22,780 bases of DNA, from positions 1-22,780 of the forward strand of contig CALAYR010000030.1 of assembly GCA_937894805.1 (NCBI GenBank), written 5' to 3'. A program made the position numbers and the translations under genes. This stretch comes from an uncultured Acidimicrobiaceae bacterium (GTDB taxonomy: Bacteria > Actinomycetota > Acidimicrobiia > Acidimicrobiales > RAAP-2). The notes beneath the pieces were generated by a model. It had not been told where the DNA came from. It ran no database searches and worked only from the letters and a program-made list of their open reading frames with translations. Position 1 is the stretch's first letter, and each line of letters begins with the position of its first letter. Below, piece by piece: positions 13,153-20,576 of this stretch.

Positions 13153-14820
13153 GTGACCGAGTCCATCAAACAAGAGACATCCGTAGAAGTAGCCAAGCGC
13201 GCTAGTGACTACCTCCGCGGCACGTTGCTCGAAGAAATCAGCAATTCCTGCCCGAAGTTTGACGGTGATTCCGAGCAGCTCCTGAAGTTCCATGGGGTCT
13301 ACGCCCAGGACAATCGTGATGTGCGCCGCGAGCGGAGTCTGGCTGGCGAAGAGCTTGAGCACATCTTCATGACTCGCGTTGTAGTTCCCGGTGGCTTCTT
13401 GACGAGCGCACAGTGGCTGGCTCTCGACACGGCGTCAGACACGGTGGCTGATGGAACAATTCGCCTCACCACGCGTCAGGCCATTCAGTACCACGGCACG
13501 ATCAAGAGCGGGCTTCAATCTCTCGCGCGTCAGCTCGACGAAGTGTTGATGACCTCCTTTGGTGGCTGTGGTGACGTCGTGCGCAACGTGGTGATGTGCC
13601 CTGACCTTCAAATTCCCGAAGCCGATCCCTACATTGCCGAAGTGGCCAACGCCATTGCCGAGCGCTTTCGGCCCACGACTACTGCCCACTGGGAGATATT
13701 CGTCGACGGCCAGCGGGCCGCAAGTCGTGAAGTAGTAAATGAACACTCGTTCTACGGAGACACCTACCTTCCGCGTAAGTTTAAGATTGCCATTGCACAT
13801 CCCCACGAGAACTGTGTCGATGTCTTCGCGCAAGACCTCGGAATGATTCCCGGAACACACCCCACCCTCGGTGAGGGTTTCACCTTTGTTGTCGGTGGAG
13901 GTCTTGGTCGCAACTACGCCCACGAGCACACCTTTGCTCGCCTCGGCGAAGTATTGGGCTTTGTGCCACGCGCCAATGTTGAAGAAGTCATCGCGGCCGT
14001 CGTGGACGCCTACAAGGATTTGGGTGACCGCACGGACCGTAAGCGGGCGAGACTCAAGTACGTCTTGGCGGACGCTGGACTCGAGGCCTTCCGCGGCGAG
14101 ATTCACGCCCGCCTCGGCTACGAATTAGCTGACGCACTCCCGCTCCCCGCAAACTTTGACCGGAGCGACCACCTCGGCTGGCACGGTCACGACGACGGAA
14201 CTTGGCGAGTCGGCGTTCGCGTCGCCGCTGGTCGTATTCGTGACGACGAGACGAGTCAGACTCGAACGGCCCTGCGCAAGATTGCCCAAGCGCTCCCAGT
14301 CAAATTCTTCCTTACCCCGCAGCAGGACATCATCATCGACGGTGTGAGCGCCGAGGAACGACCATTCGTTGATCAACTCCTTCGCGACGCCTCGGTGCGC
14401 GAGGCCGAGACACTGGGCTCGATTGAGCGCACCGCACTGGCCTGCCCCGCTCTGCCAACCTGCGGTCAGGCGTTAACTGAATCCGAACGAGTGCTTGGCT
14501 CCGTTGTTACCCAGTTTGAATCGGCACTTTCTAGCCGTGGCTTAGAGCGTCGTCCGGTGGCATTACGCATGACGGGATGCCCTAACGGCTGCGCTCGCCC
14601 GGCTGTTGCCGAGATTGGCATCGTGGGTCGTACGAAGTCGACCTACGACATCTACGTCGGTGGTTCGCGTCAAGGTGATCGACTAGCCACGTTGTTCCAG
14701 GAGAAGGTCAAGCTGGCCGACCTGGCCGATGCTGTCGCGCCCCTCTTTGATGCGTGGCAGAGCGACGGAGCTGCCGATGAATCCTTTGGGGACTTTGCGA
14801 ACCGTTGGAGCAGCAAGTGA
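13153..14820 (+). CDS. cysI: Siroheme/[4Fe-4S] sulfite reductase, CysI-type hemoprotein
   Basis: Reduces sulfite to sulfide by six electrons for cysteine synthesis. The 555 residues follow E. coli CysI from end to end: YLRGTLLEEISNSCPKF, LLKFHGVYAQDNRDVRRER, IRLTTRQAIQYHG, and the closing ESFGDFANRW. The cluster/siroheme cysteines are present: C431 and C437 in ACPALPTC, C476 and C480 in TGCPNGCARP, with C480 the expected shared ligand. It resembles CysI more than the SirA/NirA form known from Mycobacterium, whose cysteine motif reads ACSGIEFC as I recall it. No CysJ flavoprotein is seen, so the electron donor (ferredoxin or a distant reductase) is open. Nitrite reduction is less likely. It is the first gene of an operon with two siroheme genes; a GTGA overlap couples it to the next. 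An IscR-like operator lies upstream. Confidence 0.93.
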   Translation: MTESIKQETSVEVAKRASDYLRGTLLEEISNSCPKFDGDSEQLLKFHGVYAQDNRDVRRERSLAGEELEHIFMTRVVVPGGFLTSAQWLALDTASDTVADGTIRLTTRQAIQYHGTIKSGLQSLARQLDEVLMTSFGGCGDVVRNVVMCPDLQIPEADPYIAEVANAIAERFRPTTTAHWEIFVDGQRAASREVVNEHSFYGDTYLPRKFKIAIAHPHENCVDVFAQDLGMIPGTHPTLGEGFTFVVGGGLGRNYAHEHTFARLGEVLGFVPRANVEEVIAAVVDAYKDLGDRTDRKRARLKYVLADAGLEAFRGEIHARLGYELADALPLPANFDRSDHLGWHGHDDGTWRVGVRVAAGRIRDDETSQTRTALRKIAQALPVKFFLTPQQDIIIDGVSAEERPFVDQLLRDASVREAETLGSIERTALACPALPTCGQALTESERVLGSVVTQFESALSSRGLERRPVALRMTGCPNGCARPAVAEIGIVGRTKSTYDIYVGGSRQGDRLATLFQEKVKLADLADAVAPLFDAWQSDGAADESFGDFANRWSSK

Positions 14821-15548
14821 CCGTCCAGCTTGTCGGTGCCGGACCCGGTGACGCCGACCTCCTGACGGTGCGTGCAACTCGAGCTATTTCCGCCGCCGAG
14901 GTCGTTGTCTTTGATCGTCTCGTTGATCATTCGGTCCTCAACCTCATCGCACCTTCGGCGGTTCGCTACGACGTCGGCAAGACTCCCGGTCAGTCGTCCA
15001 GCCAAGAGGCCACCAATGAATTGCTGATTGAGCTTGGTCGCTCCGGCCGTCGCGTGGTCCGCCTGAAGGGTGGCGACCCCTTCGTCTTTGGTCGGGGCGG
15101 GGAAGAGGCGATCGCTCTCACCAGTGCCGGTGTTGAGTTTGAAATCATCCCCGGGCTCTCCTCCTCGCTCAGCGGTCCCTTGGCCGCCGGTATTCCGGTG
15201 ACTCATCGCGGCATCTCGCGAGGCGTCACGATTGTCACTGGCCACTTGATTGATGGTGAGTGCAACTCCTTTGTACATTTGGCCAATCCTCAGCTCACAC
15301 TGGTGGTACTCATGGGTGTCGCTCATCGCGCCGATATCGCCCGACAGCTCATGGTTGGTGGGTTGACCGCCGATACTCCGGTGGCCGTTATTGAACGGGC
15401 GTACACCTCGTCTCAACGCACGGTACGCACTACCTTGCAGCGGCTCGGCATCACCGAAATCGCTAACCCGGCCATCATTGTGATTGGTGCCGTTGCGGCC
15501 ATGTCATTGAACGACATCACCACAGAGTTGGCCACGGCGTCCTGGTAG
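14817..15548 (+). CDS. cobA: Uroporphyrinogen-III C-methyltransferase (SUMT)
   Basis: Uses two S-adenosylmethionine to convert uroporphyrinogen III to precorrin-2, the first step towards siroheme. From GTG 14817 it has 243 residues, normal for a single-domain SUMT. Motifs: VGAGPGDADLLTVRA at the N-terminus, VVFDRLV, RLKGGDPFVFGRGGEE, the SAM-pocket loop IIPGLSSSLSGPLAAGIPVTHRG, and a C-terminal VIERAYTSSQRT. The GTG overlaps the cysI stop as GTGA and has GGAG six bases upstream, so it is preferred to the in-frame TTG at 14805. Its stop TAG overlaps the start of the next gene by one base. Adjacency to sulfite reductase shows it serves siroheme rather than cobalamin, though it could feed both. 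Confidence 0.93.
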   Translation: MTVQLVGAGPGDADLLTVRATRAISAAEVVVFDRLVDHSVLNLIAPSAVRYDVGKTPGQSSSQEATNELLIELGRSGRRVVRLKGGDPFVFGRGGEEAIALTSAGVEFEIIPGLSSSLSGPLAAGIPVTHRGISRGVTIVTGHLIDGECNSFVHLANPQLTLVVLMGVAHRADIARQLMVGGLTADTPVAVIERAYTSSQRTVRTTLQRLGITEIANPAIIVIGAVAAMSLNDITTELATASW

Positions 15549-16105
15549 TGCTGCCTCTCGCCTTCAATCTTCAAGGTAAGCGCGTCCTCGTTCTCGGAGC
15601 CGGCCGTGTCGCCGGCAGCAAGATTGCCTTACTCGACGCTGCCGGTGCTGACATCACGGTGATTACGACCGAGGTGCTGGAGCCAGTGCCCGACACGGCC
15701 ACGCTGATTCTTCGTCCCTACGCGCCGGGTGACCTTGAAGGTTTTCAGCTCGTTATCTCCGCCACGGGCGTCAGCGCGGTAAACGATCTCGTCGTCGCCG
15801 AAGCCAAGGCGCGGGGAATCTGGCTCAACGTGGTGGACGATCCCTCGCGCTGCGACTTCTACTTCACGGCCGTCCATCGTGACGGTCCGGTCATCGTCTC
15901 CGTTTCGACCGAAGGCTCAGCACCGGCGTTGGCCCAGTACGTGCGAGATCTCGTTCGTGCCGCGCTGCCGAAGAATCTCGCCGGTGTGGCTCGACGACTT
16001 CGAAGTGAACGTGACACGATGCACGATGAGGGGATCTCTACCGAGAGCATTTCGTGGCGGGCCCGTATCGATGAATTGGTCGCCGAAGAGACGACGACTG
16101 ACTAG
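15548..16105 (+). CDS. Precorrin-2 dehydrogenase / siroheme synthase N-terminal-type protein (SirC/CysG-N)
   Basis: Oxidises precorrin-2 to sirohydrochlorin with NAD; related proteins (Met8, CysG N-terminal half) also insert iron. The 185 residues start LPLAFNLQGKRVLVLGAGRVAGSKIALL, a Rossmann NAD site with GAGRVAG at 17-23. LNVVDDPSRCDFYFTAVHRDGPVIVSVSTEGSAPALA is the family's characteristic segment, and its DD pair supplies the Asp needed for catalysis in relatives. The GTG start overlaps the preceding stop (TAGTG), with no Shine-Dalgarno, so translation probably depends on re-initiation. No separate sirohydrochlorin ferrochelatase is visible here; this protein or an unlinked gene must do that step. 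It ends in a CTAG shared with the convergent YbjQ-like gene. Confidence 0.9.
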   Translation: MLPLAFNLQGKRVLVLGAGRVAGSKIALLDAAGADITVITTEVLEPVPDTATLILRPYAPGDLEGFQLVISATGVSAVNDLVVAEAKARGIWLNVVDDPSRCDFYFTAVHRDGPVIVSVSTEGSAPALAQYVRDLVRAALPKNLAGVARRLRSERDTMHDEGISTESISWRARIDELVAEETTTD

Positions 16106-16425
16106 TTCAGCGGTTCAATAACAACAGCAGTGCCGTAGGCAAGAATCTCCTGGTAGATACCGCCCAGCTCATTTGAGTCGAAACGCATGGCGATGATGGC
16201 ATTAGCGCCGGCCTGACGTGCGTTTTCGGACAGTCGCTCCACTGCCTCTTCGCGAGCCTCCGCCAACTGCTTGGTCATACCGGCGAGTTCGCCACCCACA
16301 ATGGACTTGAGCGAAGCACCAATCTGCGAACCAATGTGGCGGGTGCGAACAGTGAGTCCTGAGACTTCACCAATCAACTTCGTGATCTTGTAGCCCGGCG
16401 CATCGTTGGTTGTAACAATCAGCAT
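16102..16425 (-). CDS. YbjQ/UPF0145-family protein
   Basis: A 107-residue cytoplasmic protein of the YbjQ family, which forms compact oligomers; the biochemical role is not established, and the related domain was once named for possible heavy-metal binding. Family landmarks: MLIVTTNDAPGYKITKLIGEVSGLTVRTRHIG, then a helix GGELAGMTKQLAEAREEAVERL, then the conserved GANAIIAMRFDSNEL and EILAYGTAVVIEPL. I start it at ATG 16423-16425 because AGGAG lies five bases upstream and the family begins there; the 22 extra codons further upstream do not look like the family. It overlaps the siroheme gene tail to tail by four bases. No functional link to siroheme is shown by the sequence. Confidence 0.9.
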   Translation of the reverse strand: MLIVTTNDAPGYKITKLIGEVSGLTVRTRHIGSQIGASLKSIVGGELAGMTKQLAEAREEAVERLSENARQAGANAIIAMRFDSNELGGIYQEILAYGTAVVIEPLN

Positions 16426-16482
16426 GTTGACTCCTAGTTTGGGGTGAACGCCCACACTATATCGGGCGTGGTCAAATGAGGT

Positions 16483-16848
16483 ATGCAGCAACTCCGATTT
16501 GTTCTCGCCGTACTCTGCGCGCTGACTCTCTTGGCCTTTGGAGCGTCACGGGCTTCGGCCACGCAGAGCTCCATTGGAGCACCTGAAGTCTGCACCGCTC
16601 AAACTCTCGCCGATGGCCTTAACGCCGCGGGTCAAGCCAAGGTGGTTGTGGCGACGGCCTTTGCCTGCGAAGGTCCTTGGGCCTACCTGTGGGCGGACGT
16701 TACGGCCGGTTCCGAGACGATTGGCGTGACGGTGGTTCTGAAATGGCGGCCCGATCGGAGTAGCTGGTGGCCAACTGATCGTGTCGTTACCTGCGTGAAA
16801 GGCGTGATGCCGGAGTTGATCTTTCGCCAGGGATGTTTCTCGAACTAG
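16483..16848 (+). CDS. Small secreted protein with four cysteines, unknown function
   Basis: A 121-residue protein of no family I recognise. Residues 1-26 form a signal peptide (QQLRFVLAVLCALTLLAFG core, ASA/TQ cleavage). The mature protein of about 95 residues is rich in Trp and Val with cysteines at 37, 62, 104 and 118, enough for two disulfides; C62-to-C104 brackets two strand-like segments (AYLWADVTAG, IGVTVVLKWRP). This looks like a small exported beta domain. The ATG at 16483 gives the clean signal peptide; GAGG sits too close upstream to be a normal ribosome site. It diverges from the YbjQ-like gene across 57 bp and overlaps the cupin gene tail to tail in a CTAG. Confidence 0.7.
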   Translation: MQQLRFVLAVLCALTLLAFGASRASATQSSIGAPEVCTAQTLADGLNAAGQAKVVVATAFACEGPWAYLWADVTAGSETIGVTVVLKWRPDRSSWWPTDRVVTCVKGVMPELIFRQGCFSN

Positions 16849-17315
16849 ACGATCTCGACGCCAATGATGTTGGGCGCGGGGAATCCCTGTGCTTCGCAGA
16901 GCAGGCGGTAGACGTTGTTGATGAATTCGGCATCCCAAACAGAAACGACATTGCCCTCAGCGTCTAGGTTTTCGTTCTTCCCGAAGATGGCGAAGAATAC
17001 ATCAGTCACTTCGGTGTTGCTCGCTGGCACGTTCAACGTGTGAGTCGATCCGGCCGGCTCAAAGAGGTAGCTCCCGGCCTCATTGACCTCGGGGTACTCG
17101 AGGTAGTGCCAAGATCCGCTCAACGTGAAGGCGTAGACATCGCCGGTGTGACGGTGGGTCATGACTTGGTAGCCGGGCTGAAAGCGGGTGCGCACGACCC
17201 AGAGATCACGGGCTAAATCGATGTGGAGAACCTGCATTGAGGAACCGTCTCCAATGTCGACGAAAGGTAGTTCGTTCTGGCCGACGTGGAGGGCCTTGGG
17301 GATGATGTCGAACAT
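16845..17315 (-). CDS. Cupin protein, 2,4'-dihydroxyacetophenone dioxygenase-like
   Basis: A 156-residue single-domain cupin. The metal-site motif reads QVMTHRHTGDVYAFTLSGSWHYLEYP with H54 and H56, and a third ligand is likely at H92 in PAGSTHTL. The layout, HRHTG then AFxLxGxWxYxE, is that of the family named after 2,4'-dihydroxyacetophenone dioxygenase, which cleaves C-C bonds with iron; most members are uncharacterised, so the actual substrate is open. The ATG at 17313-17315 has GGAG directly upstream and follows the stop of the DUF1295 gene by 8 bp; the ribosome site overlaps that stop region, so the two are co-translated. An upstream in-frame extension lies within the DUF1295 gene and is rejected. 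Confidence 0.85.
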   Translation of the reverse strand: MFDIIPKALHVGQNELPFVDIGDGSSMQVLHIDLARDLWVVRTRFQPGYQVMTHRHTGDVYAFTLSGSWHYLEYPEVNEAGSYLFEPAGSTHTLNVPASNTEVTDVFFAIFGKNENLDAEGNVVSVWDAEFINNVYRLLCEAQGFPAPNIIGVEIV

Positions 17316-17323
17316 GATGCTCC

Positions 17324-18169
17324 TTACTTGATTCGCTTGGGTGGTCGTGGGAAGAACGAGCTCGTCGTAGCAATGTATTCCTCGTAGCCCGCACGGGTCT
17401 TCTTGAGTTTGCGCTCCAACATGGGCTTCCCCGAGAGGTTGGCCACGAGATAAATCATTAAGAGCGCTGATCCGATGGTGGCCCAGCCCCAAGGCACGGA
17501 GCAGGCCACGAGGTAGTAGCCCGTCCACAGAACGGCCTCGCCGAAGTAGTTCGGGTGTCGGGTGTACTTCCAAAGTCCACGATTCATCGTGGTTCCGTGG
17601 TTGTCCGGGTTCGCAATAAAGCGTCGCAACTGGTCATCCCCGATGGCTTCGACGCCAAAACCCACGAGGGCTAAGCCCAGTCCGACGTAGGTCAAGACCG
17701 GGAGGGTGACGTGGTTAGCAAAGGCCACGAACTGCAGGGGAATAGAGACCAGGAAGAGCAAGGTGCCCTGGGTGAAGTAGATGATCTTGAGGGCCTTCAC
17801 GCTGTCATTCGATCCCTTGGTGTTAGCCAGAATGGCCACGTAACGCGTGTCCTCGGCCGTACCTCGCTGGCGTAGTGCCAGATAGATGGAGAGGCGAAGA
17901 GACCATAGCGCTACGGCACTAAGAAGACCCAGGTGTAACCAGTGATCGACGGCGTGGTTCGAGAGGTGCATCGACCCACTCTCTGGAGCACTCTTGAGGT
18001 GGCTTACGAAGAGGCTTTCCAGGAGGACGACGAGGAAACCCGACCCCCAGAAGACGTCAATGATTGCGTGGCGCTTGACGACAAACGATGTGGCGAACGC
18101 CAAGAGCGCCCAAGCCAATGCCGTGGCAAAGGCGAAAGGAAGATTGCTGAAAAACCACGATAAGTGCAT
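17324..18169 (-). CDS. DUF1295 / steroid 5-alpha-reductase-like integral membrane protein
   Basis: A 281-residue membrane protein with about six to seven helices. The C-terminal part has the family signature NRGLWKYTRHPNYFGEAVLW (residues about 196-215), followed by PMLERKLKKTRAGYEEYIATTSSFFP, typical of DUF1295 and the related isoprenylcysteine methyltransferase/steroid reductase fold that binds a cofactor at the membrane face. Also typical is an early VKRHAIIDVFWG. The substrate is unknown. The ATG at 18167-18169 gives a hydrophobic start; no Shine-Dalgarno is seen. It is the first gene of a two-gene unit with the cupin and diverges from the MFS gene across about 60 bp. Whether it reduces or methylates a lipid cannot be decided here. 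Confidence 0.88.
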   Translation of the reverse strand: MHLSWFFSNLPFAFATALAWALLAFATSFVVKRHAIIDVFWGSGFLVVLLESLFVSHLKSAPESGSMHLSNHAVDHWLHLGLLSAVALWSLRLSIYLALRQRGTAEDTRYVAILANTKGSNDSVKALKIIYFTQGTLLFLVSIPLQFVAFANHVTLPVLTYVGLGLALVGFGVEAIGDDQLRRFIANPDNHGTTMNRGLWKYTRHPNYFGEAVLWTGYYLVACSVPWGWATIGSALLMIYLVANLSGKPMLERKLKKTRAGYEEYIATTSSFFPRPPKRIK

Positions 18170-18199
18170 GGCGTTGTTCTAGCAGGAGGTGGAACCTTT

Positions 18200-18213
18200 C
18201 GGGCACTAGCCCG
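18200..18213. other. Small hairpin in the DUF1295-MFS divergent spacer
   Basis: CGGGC-ACTA-GCCCG is a perfect 5-bp inverted repeat directly before a TAGCCT box (18214-18219). It could be an operator overlapping the MFS promoter. Only weak support. Confidence 0.3.
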
Positions 18214-18228
18214 TAGCCTGAGTTGGTA

Positions 18229-19515
18229 ATGAAGCGTCGTGGATTTTTCTCTCTGGTCTGGGTTGCCCTGCGGGACCTCTTCGATCAAAACACCAGCTTC
18301 GGTCGCCTGGCCGCGGTCCACGTCGCCATGATGGCCGGTGACACGTTGGTCACCGTCTCGCTGGCCGGTTCACTCTTCTTTTCGGTGAGTCCCACCGAGG
18401 CGAAGAGCAAGGTCCTGGCCTACCTCATGTTGACCTTTGCGCCCTTTGCCGTGGTCTCGCCGATTCTCGGGCCACTCATTGATCGCTCGGTTAATGGCCG
18501 CCGCATCATCGTGGCCCTCTCCGGCCTCAGTCGCGTGCTGCTCTGCTGGATGATGAGCCGGCATCTCAACTCCTGGCTCCTCTTTCCTGAAGCCTTCGCC
18601 GTCCTGGTCGCCTCCAAGCTCTACGTAGTGACTCGCGGCACGTTGGTTCCAGAGATGGCCCGAACTGACCAACTTTCTCAGCGCACTGAATCGCTGGATG
18701 AGTCGGGCTGGCCAACCACGAATCGCGCCGTTAGCTCCAACAAGGGCTTCGCCGGATTTAACGCCCAGCTCACGTTGCTTGGCACCGGTGCCGGATTGAT
18801 TATGGGGGTGCTCGGTGCGGGCATCTTGAAGGCACTCAGTGCGGCGAGTGTGTTGCAGTTTGCGGCGCTGGTCTTTCTCTTTGCGGGATTCGCGAGCTTG
18901 CGGCTCCACAAGGCCTCGCCACTACGGCAGCGAACGACGGCGACCACATGGGAGCTGGCGCACGATGGTGTCGACCACATCGAAGTGACGTGGGGTCTGA
19001 CGGCCATGGCCATCCTGCGTTTCGCCATCGGCTTTTTAGGCTTCCTCCTCGTCTTTGGACTGCGCCATCAACAAGCGTCACTCACCTGGTACGCGTGGGC
19101 CCTCGCGATGACGGGCCTGGGGTCGCTCGTGGGCCTGGCCATCGTCACCCGCTATCACGGGACTCGAGAAGACGCCACCTTGTTGGCTTGGTCCCACCTT
19201 GTGCTGGCTCTCGTCGCGGGTTACCTCGCGTGGAACCCTTCGCTGGTGGGTCAGGTCTTGCTCTCGGGAGTGATCGGCCTCGTTGGGGCCGTGGCCCAAC
19301 CGAGTTTTGACTCAATAACCCAGCAGCATGTCGCCCCGGGCCACCAGGGTCGGACCTTTGCCAAGTTCGCCGTGCGTCAGCAGTTGCTCTGGGTCGTGGG
19401 AGCGATTATTCCCGTGGCGATAGCGATGGAGTTCACGATCGGTGATGGCGTGATTGCGGTGATATGCCTGTTGACCGGACTGATTTACGGTCTCGGCCGA
19501 CGCTACGTTCGATGA
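18229..19515 (+). CDS. Major facilitator superfamily transporter
   Basis: A 428-residue transporter with about twelve hydrophobic helices. The loop after helix 2 has GPLIDRSVNGRRII, a form of the MFS motif G-x3-D-R-x-G-R-R, and TRGTLVPEMARTDQL resembles the drug-exporter-like (MFS_1/EmrB-distant) group. The central cytoplasmic stretch LHKASPLRQRTTATTWELAHDGVDHIEVTWG divides the two halves. Substrate unknown; export is a guess. The ATG at 18229 is preferred to an in-frame TTG six bases earlier. There is no Shine-Dalgarno, but TAGCCT lies nine bases upstream. The strong AGGAGG at 18184 is too far upstream to serve it. It ends 3 bp before the convergent SGNH gene. Confidence 0.85.
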   Translation: MKRRGFFSLVWVALRDLFDQNTSFGRLAAVHVAMMAGDTLVTVSLAGSLFFSVSPTEAKSKVLAYLMLTFAPFAVVSPILGPLIDRSVNGRRIIVALSGLSRVLLCWMMSRHLNSWLLFPEAFAVLVASKLYVVTRGTLVPEMARTDQLSQRTESLDESGWPTTNRAVSSNKGFAGFNAQLTLLGTGAGLIMGVLGAGILKALSAASVLQFAALVFLFAGFASLRLHKASPLRQRTTATTWELAHDGVDHIEVTWGLTAMAILRFAIGFLGFLLVFGLRHQQASLTWYAWALAMTGLGSLVGLAIVTRYHGTREDATLLAWSHLVLALVAGYLAWNPSLVGQVLLSGVIGLVGAVAQPSFDSITQQHVAPGHQGRTFAKFAVRQQLLWVVGAIIPVAIAMEFTIGDGVIAVICLLTGLIYGLGRRYVR

Positions 19516-19518
19516 GGC

Positions 19519-20463
19519 CTAGTAGAGGCCCCGCATAGCCTCGCCAATGACGTCGGACAGGTACGCCGAATACGTTGTGGAGATGTGAGACCAATCGCGG
19601 TACACCACCATGTTGCCAATAATGGGCGAGCATGATTTCTTGCCACAAATCCACTTAGTGCTATCAAAGAACGTGACGCCATTGGCTGCGGCGACGGAAG
19701 CTTCGGCACGGTGGCGGTCACGCCACAGAGGCGCAGATGTGCGAAGCGGGGCAGAGCACTGCTGCACGGCTTTCGGGTGCTGCGCCACACATCCCGTTGG
19801 ATCGAGATAGTTGGCGAACGGCGGATTGTCACCCAGCATGAGGACCTTGGCACCACTGCGCTTGATCTCGGTCATGGAGGTGGTCAGGCCCGCGCGAAAT
19901 TCGGCATCGGTGACCAGGGTGTTGGGACCAGAAAGGATGTACGAGGTCCGCTCCGCGAGTAACACCAACGTCGGCTTCTTGGATTGGATCTTTTTGATTG
20001 TCTTTGTGCGCCACGTGTCGCAACCGGTGTTGTAGGCGTTGGGGTTGCCCCACTTGCCGTAGAGGTGCAGCTTGGCCACCACGCATCCCATGGACGAGTA
20101 CAAGATGAGACGACCGTGAGCGGCGAGAACGGCCCGAGCGACGGCGGGGGCCCACATGTACGCGTGGGAGTCACCAAAGAGAATCACGAGGGGCTTGGCG
20201 TTCTCCTTGCCCCACGAGCACGTGGCGACGCATTTGGCGCCGAGTTGCGTATTGGGGAAGGTGACGAGTCCCGCCTGCGTGAGTTTGGGGGTCAGGTTGG
20301 CCGGAACAGTGCGGATCGAGGTTGATTGAACCACGGCCTTAGCGACTTGCTTGGGGGAACCTGGAGCGGGCAACGGTGCAAAAGAAGACGCTTGAGCGGT
20401 CGCCATCGTGCCGAGGGTGAGGGCCAGGATTGCACCCAACACTGAAGTTCGCCGTGACGTCAT
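19519..20463 (-). CDS. Exported SGNH-type protein (OafA C-terminal-like), stand-alone
   Basis: A 314-residue secreted protein. Residues 1-26 form a signal peptide (MTSRRTSVLGAILALTLG, cleavage near AQA/SS). The SGNH domain starts at about residue 90: ILFGDSHAYMWAPAV with nucleophile S99 and H100, LYSSMGCVVA, and VYRDWSHISTTYSAYLSD with D290 and H293. The segment WICGKKSCSPIIGNMVVYRD is characteristic of SGNH domains fused to acyltransferase-3 proteins, so this looks like that domain without its membrane partner. The ATG at 20461-20463 is preferred to a TTG seven codons upstream because a TACGCT box ends exactly six bases before it. Likely a periplasmic-side acyl/acetyl transfer to a glycan; no acyltransferase-3 gene is adjacent. 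Confidence 0.87.
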   Translation of the reverse strand: MTSRRTSVLGAILALTLGTMATAQASSFAPLPAPGSPKQVAKAVVQSTSIRTVPANLTPKLTQAGLVTFPNTQLGAKCVATCSWGKENAKPLVILFGDSHAYMWAPAVARAVLAAHGRLILYSSMGCVVAKLHLYGKWGNPNAYNTGCDTWRTKTIKKIQSKKPTLVLLAERTSYILSGPNTLVTDAEFRAGLTTSMTEIKRSGAKVLMLGDNPPFANYLDPTGCVAQHPKAVQQCSAPLRTSAPLWRDRHRAEASVAAANGVTFFDSTKWICGKKSCSPIIGNMVVYRDWSHISTTYSAYLSDVIGEAMRGLY

Positions 20464-20469
20464 GCTGAC

Positions 20470-20475
20470 AGCGTA
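20470..20475 (-). promoter_or_regulatory. Putative -10 element of leaderless SGNH transcript
   Basis: On the minus strand TACGCT fits TANNNT and is followed by six bases and then ATG (20463-20461). No Shine-Dalgarno is at working distance. The spacing equals that upstream of dnaG, the acyltransferase and the first SGNH gene. Confidence 0.45.
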
Positions 20476-20530
20476 TCGCTCCAAAAATTGAATTTACTTC
20501 GGGCCCGGCACGCCAACGCAGCCGGAATTG

Positions 20531-20562
20531 ACGAGCGCCCCGCCTTTCGGCGGGGCGCTCGT
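20531..20562 (-). terminator. Strong GC-rich hairpin terminator of pckG
   Basis: A perfect 14-bp stem, ACGAGCGCCCCGCC (20531-20544) with GGCGGGGCGCTCGT (20549-20562), closed by a 4-base loop that reads GAAA on the minus strand, a stable GNRA tetraloop. It starts 14 bases after the pckG stop. No T-run follows on the minus strand, so it is an actinobacterial-style U-less terminator. It also insulates pckG from the downstream SGNH gene. Confidence 0.8.
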
Positions 20563-20576
20563 TGGCGATTCATTTG

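Noticed and set aside
13435..14106. 223-codon open frame antisense to cysI
   Set aside because: Mirror of cysI codon structure; no motifs.
14670..15416. 248-codon open frame on the minus strand
   Set aside because: Antisense to cysI and cobA, both certain. No recognisable domain or start context.
16426..16491. 22-codon extension of the YbjQ-like protein
   Set aside because: AGGAG is placed for ATG 16425 and the family begins there.
17316..17573. 86-codon N-terminal extension of the cupin
   Set aside because: It lies inside the DUF1295 gene in another frame; the cupin has its own ribosome site at ATG 17315.
18183..18191. AGGAGGTGG as the ribosome site of the MFS gene
   Set aside because: It lies about 38 bases before the start, far too distant, and the GTG within it opens no useful frame.
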